NCBI GenBank assembly: GCA_024233435.1
Contig: JACKPQ010000002.1
Location: 372,001 to 436,000, forward strand
Direction of reading: 5' to 3'
Source of the DNA: Chlamydiales bacterium
Lineage (GTDB): Bacteria; Chlamydiota; Chlamydiia; Chlamydiales; JACKPQ01
Length of the DNA: 64,000 nt
Shown: positions 58,944 through 64,000 of the stretch, piece after piece
Layout: every line of letters starts with the position of its first letter
How positions within the stretch are numbered: the stretch's first letter is position 1
Notes under the pieces: generated by a model
Told to the model about the DNA's origin: nothing
What the model saw: the letters and a program-made list of their open reading frames with translations, nothing else
The model's database searches: none
Position numbers and translations under genes: made by a program

Positions 58944-60194
58944 GTGTCAAAAGAAGTTGTTTCTGTATATCTTGCCGGAAGCATTCAAAAGGGTCATGAG
59001 CCGAATGAGTCCGAATGGACAGTGGAGCACATGACTCAGCTCAAGGCTGATCTAGCACCGTTGCAGATCAACTTCTTAAATCCTGCAACGCGCAGTGACG
59101 ATCTTTCTGATTCTAAATCAGTTTTTGGGCGAGATATGACGCAAGTCTATCTCGCTGATATTGTGATTGTCGATGCTCGTCACCGCAGAGGTCTTGGCGT
59201 AGGCGCTGAGATGATGTGGGCAAAAGTTAACCAAAAACCTGTGATTACCTGGGCGCCCCTTGATACTCATTACCATAAAAAAGACACCTCGTTGCTAGGA
59301 CAGCATATTGATGATTATGTGCATCCTTTTGTCTATTCGCTCAGTGATTATATTTTTGAGACGCTTGAGCAGGCAGCTTCATGGATACGGAAGTTTGCTG
59401 AAGGTAAAGGTGGCACACCCAAAGCTATTCCATACGTGCACGAGTGCATGCTGCATTATCATGCAAAGCAATACAGTGCCGATACGCCTATGCAGGAGCT
59501 TATTGCTCAATGCTCGCATTTGACAGAGCGCTTTAAAAATGCTTTTTCGCAAGAGCTTAATGAGCTAGATCAAGTGCTCGACTTTATCTCGCTTTGCGAG
59601 GCTCTTAAGCGTGAAGAGCGCCATTGCTGGCTTGTTAATGGTCGACGCGAGAGTGTTGCAGAGCATGCTTGGCGTCTATCTCTTATGGCTTTCTTGCTCA
59701 GCCCCTACCTGACCACACCTGTGAATCTAGAACAAGTCTTTAAACTCATCGCTGTTCATGATCTTGTTGAGATTAAAACGGGGGATATTCCTTCTTTTAC
59801 TCCCTCCCAAGATAAAACAGCTCGCGAGATGGTCGCTATGCAACACCTCAAAAGTCGCTTGCCAGCGCCTATTGGCCATGAGCTATACCAGCTCTGGCTT
59901 GAGTATGAAACTGCAGGCTCCAATGAAGCGCGTTTTGCAAAAGCTCTTGATAAGATTGAATCAGACATCTCTCACTATGAGTCGGATATTGCCACTTGGC
60001 TGGAAGAAGAGCAATCGATGCGTTTTTATCATATGGATCCTTACTGCGCTTTTGATCCGGCTATGCAGCGCCTTAAAAATCTTGTAAAAAAGCGGTGCAT
60101 CGTAAAGCTTGCAAAGGCTGGCATCGATGTGCAAAAGGCTTTTAAAAAAGCCCAAGAAGAATCTCCTCACGCCTCCTGGCCTGACGAAAGCTAA
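58944..60194 (+). CDS. Fusion: nucleoside deoxyribosyltransferase-like plus HD nucleotidase-like domain
   Basis: Residues 5-110 resemble the nucleoside 2-deoxyribosyltransferase/DNPH1 superfamily: YLAGSI (9-14), DMTQVYLADIVIVDARH, and GLGVGAEMMWAK with a likely catalytic Glu89. Residues 205-360 are an HD-domain phosphohydrolase like YfbR/HDDC2 5'-deoxynucleotidases: RRESVAEHAWRL (His241), FKLIAVHDLVEIKTGDIP (His272, Asp273, Glu276), and KALDKIESD. A middle linker joins them. Together they could strip deoxynucleoside monophosphates, first removing phosphate or base; that order is inference. It starts 2 bases after the CT504-like gene, so the two are likely translated together, and 14 bases precede the pentapeptide gene. 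Confidence 0.8.
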   Translation: MSKEVVSVYLAGSIQKGHEPNESEWTVEHMTQLKADLAPLQINFLNPATRSDDLSDSKSVFGRDMTQVYLADIVIVDARHRRGLGVGAEMMWAKVNQKPVITWAPLDTHYHKKDTSLLGQHIDDYVHPFVYSLSDYIFETLEQAASWIRKFAEGKGGTPKAIPYVHECMLHYHAKQYSADTPMQELIAQCSHLTERFKNAFSQELNELDQVLDFISLCEALKREERHCWLVNGRRESVAEHAWRLSLMAFLLSPYLTTPVNLEQVFKLIAVHDLVEIKTGDIPSFTPSQDKTAREMVAMQHLKSRLPAPIGHELYQLWLEYETAGSNEARFAKALDKIESDISHYESDIATWLEEEQSMRFYHMDPYCAFDPAMQRLKNLVKKRCIVKLAKAGIDVQKAFKKAQEESPHASWPDES

Positions 60195-60208
60195 AAGCTG
60201 AAGTGGGT

Positions 60209-60760
60209 ATGGAAGAAAGCAAGCACTATAAGGGCGCGACACTGCATTTTGAAAATGAAGTTTTTACGGACTGTATATTTGAGGATTGTCGTTTTGATGA
60301 AGCTAAGCTTTGGAATGCAAAGTTTACTGATTGTGTGTTCAAGGGATGTAATTTTCATTTAGTTAAGCTTGAGGGTTGCTTCCTTCATAATGTGATTTTT
60401 GAGAAATGCAAAATTGTTGCGGCACAATTTAATACGTGTGATATGAAGTTTTTTTCAGTGCAATTTGGTCAATGTGCATTAATGGGATGCAATTTCTCAG
60501 ACCTTATCATGAAAAAAACCAACTTTGGAAAGAGTAAAATAGCCGAGTGTTTTTTCAACGAGACTCAACTACAAGAGGCTAACTTTTGTGATTGCGATCT
60601 AGCTGGCAGTGTTTTTCACCATTCAAATTTATCAAAAGCTAATTTTACCGATGCTGTGAATTATTCGATTGATCCTCGATCCAATGTTTTAAAAAATGCT
60701 CTCTTCTCACTCCCTGAGGCTATTTCTTTGCTAAATTTTATGGAAATAAGGATTTCCTAA
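60209..60760 (+). CDS. Pentapeptide-repeat protein, Qnr/MfpA-like class
   Basis: The 183-residue chain consists largely of pentapeptide repeats A(D/N)LXX-like with a cysteine-rich character: FTDCIFEDCRFDEAKLWNAK, FTDCVFKGCNFHLVKLEGCF, ANFCDCDLAGSVFHHSNLSK, ANFTDAVNYSIDPRSNVLKN. Such proteins fold as a right-handed quadrilateral beta-helix. Some (Qnr, MfpA) mimic DNA and protect gyrase from quinolones; the C-terminal sequence SIDPRSNVLKNALFSLPEAI is common to many unassigned members. The ATG at 60209 has no strong ribosome site. It may share a transcript with the fusion gene upstream. Confidence 0.85.
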   Translation: MEESKHYKGATLHFENEVFTDCIFEDCRFDEAKLWNAKFTDCVFKGCNFHLVKLEGCFLHNVIFEKCKIVAAQFNTCDMKFFSVQFGQCALMGCNFSDLIMKKTNFGKSKIAECFFNETQLQEANFCDCDLAGSVFHHSNLSKANFTDAVNYSIDPRSNVLKNALFSLPEAISLLNFMEIRIS

Positions 60761-60767
60761 CTGGCTA

Positions 60768-60796
60768 TTGCAAAATGTATGCCATTGGGGTAAAAT
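60768..60796 (+). promoter_or_regulatory. Promoter of tRNA-Leu
   Basis: TTGCAA (60768-60773), 17 bases and TAAAAT (60791-60796), giving a start near 60803, just before the tRNA at 60807. Confidence 0.7.
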
Positions 60797-60806
60797 GGGT
60801 CTTTCT

Positions 60807-60891
60807 GCTCGGGTGGTGGAATGGTAGACACAAAAGACTTAAAATCTTTTGGGGGGTAACCCCCGTGCGGGTTCGAGTCCCGCCTCGAGCA
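60807..60891 (+). tRNA. tRNA-Leu (UAA anticodon)
   Basis: The 7-bp acceptor stem GCTCGGG pairs with CCTCGAGC in its 3' strand (one G-T pair). The anticodon loop CTTAAAA between AAAGA and TCTTT reads TAA, for leucine UUA codons. The long variable arm GGGGG-taa-CCCCC is typical of leucine tRNAs, and the T arm GCGGGTTCGAGTCCCGC is standard. The discriminator is A; CCA is not encoded. Its 3' end touches a 156-bp inverted-repeat element. Confidence 0.96.
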
Positions 60892-60896
60892 TTAGC

Positions 60897-61052
60897 CTCA
60901 CTCCATGACATTTTTTTGTCTAGAGGGTGAGCGAGGCAAAGTCAGGGGCATTTGAGTGACGAATGCCATAGCCCCAGCGCTATGGCTGAGAAAGAAAATG
61001 CAGATGATGAAGCAGCAGTCGGCCTATTGGCAAAAAAATGTCATGGAGTGAG
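60897..61052. mobile_element. 156-bp element with 22-bp perfect inverted repeats
   Basis: The outer 22 bases at 60897-60918 and 61031-61052 are exact reverse complements, including the core CATGACATTTTTTTG. Between them 112 bases contain two further hairpins, GGCAT/ATGCC and CCATAGC/GCTATGG. No coding frame is seen. It is flanked by imperfect direct repeats GAGCATTAGCC (60887-60897) and GAGCGTTAGCC (61052-61062), one mismatch in 11, that overlap the tRNA end on the left and the stop codon of the next gene on the right. This looks like a miniature element with target duplication, or an attachment site. Transcription terminators with long stems are another reading. Confidence 0.6.
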
Positions 61053-61056
61053 AGCG

Positions 61057-61398
61057 TTAGCCTATTAGCAGGCTTAAATCGTGAATCAGCAAGTCTATGC
61101 TGTGATGAAGTTGCTCAGGAGTATGGTGGCCTTTGGCCCACTCTGTAGCCTGATGCAGTAGGCTGTGGGCCTCCATTTTTGTCTGTTCATTGATGGAGCT
61201 CGTGCCGATAAATGTTGTTATCGTCATGATCTGGCCCAGCAAAACTTCTTTGGGTGCGTCTTCATCGTGTATTTCTTCTGAGAAATTCTTTAGCAGTCCG
61301 AGCATGATGTCTGTAAAAAGTTGACGTGGAATTTGGGGTTGGATTTGCCCTAGGTGCGCAATTTGTGCTTCAAGCTCTTCGCGTTTGTTTCGATTCAA
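61057..61398 (-). CDS. Unknown helical protein, 113 residues
   Basis: I do not recognise this protein. It is all-helical and acidic, without signal peptide: EELEAQIAHLGQIQPQIPRQ, LFTDIMLGLLKNFSEEIHDE, EAHSLLHQATEWAKGHHTPE and DLLIHDLSLLIG. The start overlaps the gene before it by 4 bases (ATGA), so they are translationally coupled. Its stop codon lies inside the right copy of the direct repeat that borders the inverted-repeat element. Confidence 0.65.
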   Translation of the reverse strand: MNRNKREELEAQIAHLGQIQPQIPRQLFTDIMLGLLKNFSEEIHDEDAPKEVLLGQIMTITTFIGTSSINEQTKMEAHSLLHQATEWAKGHHTPEQLHHSIDLLIHDLSLLIG

Positions 61399-61643
61399 GG
61401 CTTTAGATCCTCAAATGTTTTGCAAACATCAGTAAAACTCTGTAAAAAACGGGGGTCTTCAATTCTCTTGGCAAAGATCTCAAAGACATCGAGCATTCCG
61501 CTTAGCTGATCTTTGTTGGTATAGGCGCCCTCACGCATGCTGAGTGAAACAGTGTTAAAGCCCTTTTGCAAATCATACATCTGCAATGATCCAGGCGGTG
61601 AAACATAAGAGGGGACAAAGATAGGGGGAATTTTGCTTTCCAT
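61395..61643 (-). CDS. Unknown small protein, 82 residues
   Basis: I do not recognise this protein. The ATG at 61643 is chosen over an upstream TTG (61661). Residues 1-30 are proline and hydrophobic (IPPIFVPSYVSPPGSLQMYD), and the rest is helical (MREGAYTNKDQLSGMLDVFE, IFAKRIEDPRFLQSFTDVCK). It overlaps the following gene by 4 bases and probably forms a two-gene unit with it. A promoter, TTGAGT (61674-61679), 16 bases, TACACT (61652-61657), faces it. Confidence 0.6.
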   Translation of the reverse strand: MESKIPPIFVPSYVSPPGSLQMYDLQKGFNTVSLSMREGAYTNKDQLSGMLDVFEIFAKRIEDPRFLQSFTDVCKTFEDLKP

Positions 61644-61651
61644 ATTTTCGC

Positions 61652-61692
61652 AGTGTAACAAATTGTTATTTTAACTCAAGATGTGATACAAC
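61652..61692. promoter_or_regulatory. Overlapping divergent promoters 61643/61718
   Basis: On the minus strand TTGAGT (61674-61679) and TACACT (61652-61657) are 16 bases apart. On the plus strand TTGTTA (61663-61668) and TACAAC (61687-61692) are 18 bases apart. The two promoters interleave, so one polymerase should exclude the other. Confidence 0.45.
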
Positions 61693-61717
61693 TTCATGAA
61701 AATAGAGGAGTTGAGGA

Positions 61718-62449
61718 ATGGGCCACTTGCAAATCGATAGATCGGCATATGAGATGATGGTTAATAGTTGCAGAGGTGCTCAAAAGACTTTAGCCGAATA
61801 TGGAATTATTGGGGAGGTATCTTTCTTTCATCACGCGAACAAGCCTGTTGTTATCCAATTTGATGATGAGAAAATGGATATCATTCATATTGGCAGGCCT
61901 GGTGATAGTGTCAGTATAGAAACTGTCACCAAGCAGATTGTGCTAAAAGTATTGCACCATAAGGTTGCTGTGGCTGAAGGTGTGACGATCATTGGAGATG
62001 GATCAAAATATGATTTGAGGAATGTTGGAGTTAAAATGACCGATGTCGATGGTCTTCTTTGCATCGATGGTGTCCCCATTATACATAAGGATGCACTGAT
62101 TATCGGGGCGAAGATGCTTAGAACAGATACGGTGCATCGTGTCCATAAACTAGCTGGTGACATTCTAATCATTTATAATGAAGAATTAGGGGTCAATGAG
62201 AAAACACCGTTATACGTAGATATGCGCAGAAAAGTGCATTCTGAAGGATATGATTGTTATCGCTCTAGCAGGTTATTGAATGAGTTTGAAGACATTACTC
62301 AGGAGACATGGACTTCTGTAGCCGCGTTGGTTAAATCAATAGGCGATTACGACCTTTTGGCCAATTTGAGTGCGAGTAATCTCGACGAGCAAATTTCAGA
62401 ATATAAAGAGAGACTTGAGCTTATCGAGAAAGCCGCTCTTTCTGGGTGA
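61718..62449 (+). CDS. Unknown protein, 243 residues
   Basis: I do not recognise this family. The ATG has a GAGGAGTTGAGG site before it. The 243 residues are soluble. About 40-175 is beta-rich: VSFFHHANKPVVIQFDDEKM, DIIHIGRPGDSVSIETVTKQ, VTIIGDGSKYDLRNVGVKMT, VDGLLCIDGVPIIHKDALII. The C-terminal 60 residues are helical (LVKSIGDYDLLANLSASNLD). The last 54 bases overlap convergent dnaJ. The two genes on the opposite strand share its promoter region, which suggests a small gene island between tRNA-Leu and dnaJ. Confidence 0.65.
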   Translation: MGHLQIDRSAYEMMVNSCRGAQKTLAEYGIIGEVSFFHHANKPVVIQFDDEKMDIIHIGRPGDSVSIETVTKQIVLKVLHHKVAVAEGVTIIGDGSKYDLRNVGVKMTDVDGLLCIDGVPIIHKDALIIGAKMLRTDTVHRVHKLAGDILIIYNEELGVNEKTPLYVDMRRKVHSEGYDCYRSSRLLNEFEDITQETWTSVAALVKSIGDYDLLANLSASNLDEQISEYKERLELIEKAALSG

Positions 62450-63574
62450 GTTAGCGGGGGTTTCTGTGTCCGCAAACTCGCTGAGCAGCTTCTTTTGCTT
62501 AGCATTTAGGTTGACAGGGGTTTCAACAAGAATGTGAACGAGTAGATCGCCTTTGCCATGTCCATGCACGTTTGGCAGGCCTTCGCCGCGCATACGCAAA
62601 ACTTTGCCATGCTGCGTCCCTTCAGGAATTGTAAGGCGTACGCTGCCAGTGAGGGGAGTAGGGATCTCTTTTTTGGTGCCAAGGGTAGCTTCTGTGATGC
62701 TGATGGGTAGCTCTAAGATGACATCATCTCCATCGCGTGAGAAAACTTCGTGGGATTTAACGCGTACATATACGTAGAGGTCACCTGGAGGGCCACCGCT
62801 AAATCCTGCGTCGCCATGACCGGCCATTTTTAGGCGCATGCCATCGTCAATGCCAGCGGGAATGGGGATTTTGATTTTTTTCTTCTGCTTGATGCGGCCA
62901 TTTCCATGGCACTCTGGACAGACATCGGTGATCATTTGACCAGCGCCATGACATTGTGAGCAGGTGGTAGTCATGCTAAAGAAGCCGCGTGTTTGATGCA
63001 TTTGCCCGCTGCCGCCACACGCAGAGCATGTCTTAACAGCTTCAGGCGATTTTGCTCCGCTGCCATTGCATTTTTCGCAATCGCAGAGGTTTGTAATAGA
63101 AGCTTCTTTTGTGACGCCCTTAGCGGCCTCATCAAAGGTGATGGTAATGGTCATTTTTTTGCTAGAACCTTGCTGGGCACGAGTGGCTGTGCCTCCTCCT
63201 CCAGCTCCAGCAAAACCGCCACCAAAAACTGACTCAAAAAAGACGTCGTTCATATTGCCGCCGCCACCGCCGCCGAAGGCTCCCATGAAGGTGCGCAGAG
63301 CCTCTTCCATAGAAGAGAATCCACCACCACCAAAACCTCCTGGCCCGCCTCCGCCTTTGAAGGCGTCAGCACCAAATTGATCGTACATGCGCCGTTTTTC
63401 ATCGTCGCTCAAGACTTCATAGGCCTCAGAAACTTCTTTGAATTGGGCCTCGGCTTCAGGGTTGCCTTGATTGCGATCAGGGTGGTATTTCAGGGCTAGC
63501 TTGCGGTAAGCTTTTTTGATTTCATCCGCTGAGGCGTTTTTTGAAACGCCCAACGTTTTGTAAAAGTCGCTCAT
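62396..63574 (-). CDS. dnaJ: Chaperone protein DnaJ
   Basis: DnaJ delivers substrates to DnaK and stimulates its ATPase. The 392 residues show the J domain (DFYKTLGVSKNASADEIKKA, HPD at 31-33), a glycine-phenylalanine-rich linker (about 75-130), and four zinc motifs CxxCxGxG: CDCEKCNGSG, CSACGGSG, CSQCHGAG and CPECHGNG, near 165-230. The C-terminal substrate region follows. Start codon directly follows the rpsU stop (adjacent, no gap). The pairing rpsU-dnaJ is chlamydial (CT342-CT341). Confidence 0.97.
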   Translation of the reverse strand: MSDFYKTLGVSKNASADEIKKAYRKLALKYHPDRNQGNPEAEAQFKEVSEAYEVLSDDEKRRMYDQFGADAFKGGGGPGGFGGGGFSSMEEALRTFMGAFGGGGGGNMNDVFFESVFGGGFAGAGGGGTATRAQQGSSKKMTITITFDEAAKGVTKEASITNLCDCEKCNGSGAKSPEAVKTCSACGGSGQMHQTRGFFSMTTTCSQCHGAGQMITDVCPECHGNGRIKQKKKIKIPIPAGIDDGMRLKMAGHGDAGFSGGPPGDLYVYVRVKSHEVFSRDGDDVILELPISITEATLGTKKEIPTPLTGSVRLTIPEGTQHGKVLRMRGEGLPNVHGHGKGDLLVHILVETPVNLNAKQKKLLSEFADTETPANSPRKSGFLDKLKSLFIF

Positions 63575-63760
63575 CTATCTATATTTTTTTAGCTTGTGCT
63601 TGAGAGCTGCCTTAGATTTTGCGCGCATCTTAACGGATGGCTTGTCGTGAAATCGAATGGCTTTAGCCGTCTTCATCACGCCTTCCTTATCAAGTTTCTT
63701 CTTGAGTGCGCGAAGCGCTTTATCGACCGATTCTCCGTTGCGTACTTTGACAGATGTCAT
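63575..63760 (-). CDS. rpsU: 30S ribosomal protein S21
   Basis: S21 helps to base-pair the ribosome with the mRNA leader. The 61 residues begin MTSVKVRNGESVDKALRALK and hold KAIRFHDKPSVKMRAKSKAA, then a basic end KHKLKKYR. Its stop is directly followed by dnaJ. A single gap-free unit with dnaJ is likely; the upstream promoter is not clear. Confidence 0.93.
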   Translation of the reverse strand: MTSVKVRNGESVDKALRALKKKLDKEGVMKTAKAIRFHDKPSVKMRAKSKAALKHKLKKYR

Positions 63761-64000
63761 GTCTAAATCACCATCTTTTTGTTAAGAACCTAAACGAGGG
63801 GCTTAAATCACTCAAAACCCAGAGTTCAGATTGTAGGTTTATTCAATACGTTAATAGTAATGGATTGAGCTATTGTCGTCAAGGTGTGCGTAGGTAGAGA
63901 ACTTCACATGAGGTGGCAGGTATTGGTGTAAGTGTTTGTAGCTGAGATGCTAAGTGCTTTGCAGATGGTTGTACAGAATGCCACTCTTGGGCTGAATTAT
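63761..64000. other. Right-edge region without a confident gene
   Basis: The 240 bases upstream of rpsU include a possible -10 box TACAAT (minus strand, near 63825) without a convincing -35. On the minus strand a frame is open from the right edge to a TGA at 63879-63881 (39 codons, ending VLYLRTP), which may be the C-terminus of a gene mostly outside the window. I cannot support it further. Confidence 0.3.

Noticed and set aside
60203..60208. GTG start two codons before the pentapeptide ATG
   Set aside because: No ribosome site favours it; the ATG is the simpler choice, though both remain possible.
63066..63380. Proline-rich frame opposite dnaJ
   Set aside because: Produced by the glycine-rich linker codons of dnaJ read on the opposite strand.
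1..64000. CRISPR array or restriction-modification genes
   Set aside because: No series of regularly spaced repeats and no Cas, methylase or endonuclease motifs were found in the window.

Overview
This window looks like the chromosome of a member of the phylum Chlamydiae, probably from outside the classical Chlamydiaceae. The strongest evidence is the chlamydial master regulator EUO next to tsp/gltX on one side and recJ, secDF, uppS-cdsA-cmk-plsC on the other. Further chlamydial order is seen in trxA-trmL-mip-aspS-hisS-uhpC-dnaE, an rsbW/dacF block, lnt-lpxC-fabZ-lpxA-fmt, a rplC-to-rplQ ribosomal operon lacking rpsN and rpmD, then gapA, and finally dnaJ-rpsU. These follow the Chlamydia trachomatis order as I remember it (CT434-453, CT539-551, CT528-534, CT504-528, CT341-342) but are joined in a new arrangement. 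An F-box-like protein, an IS66 remnant and several unrecognised lineage genes suggest an environmental chlamydia. Species cannot be fixed from sequence alone.

Layout. 1-6400: end of an unknown gene, ispF, a flavodoxin-less CysJ-like reductase, a 37-residue lipoprotein gene, gltX, tsp, then divergent euo. 6404-6744: euo terminator followed by a structured leader candidate before an unknown 172-residue gene. 7247-13292: recJ and fused secDF on the minus strand. 13405-16266: tightly overlapped uppS-cdsA-cmk-plsC (lipid carrier, phospholipid and dCTP supply). 16339-19212: two convergent accessory genes, an F-box-like membrane protein and a membrane-anchored Ser/Thr kinase. 19584-24206: trxA, trmL, mip, aspS, hisS. 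24257-25991: accessory patch with an IS66 transposase remnant between a truncated and an intact copy of a lineage gene. 26067-33039: uhpC, dnaE, BamD-like and LptE-like envelope proteins, RsbW-like kinase. 33168-37863: an unknown gene, dacF, rsmA, a SurA-like chaperone and an RsmB-type methyltransferase. 37905-42953: DoxX, then lnt, lpxC, fabZ, lpxA and fmt (lipoprotein and lipid A synthesis). 43006-43719: an unknown protein at the place where Chlamydia has Cap1. 43966-55944: 22 ribosomal/secY/rpoA genes with a likely internal promoter before rpsM.

The right end (56215-64000) holds two small exported proteins, gapA, a CT504-like gene, an unusual fusion of a nucleoside deoxyribosyltransferase-like domain with an HD nucleotidase-like domain, a pentapeptide-repeat protein, tRNA-Leu(UAA) followed by a 156-bp element with perfect 22-bp inverted repeats, three unknown proteins, dnaJ and rpsU.

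The accessory material sits in four places: 6530-7263, 16339-19212, 24257-25991 and 58944-62449. The most interesting unexplained signals are the switch-like leader at 6531-6735, the inverted-repeat element at the tRNA-Leu 3' end, the deoxyribosyltransferase-HD fusion, and several genes whose -10 box ends only 1-9 bases before the start codon (leaderless mRNA candidates). All functional calls come from reading motifs and gene order; no database search was run.
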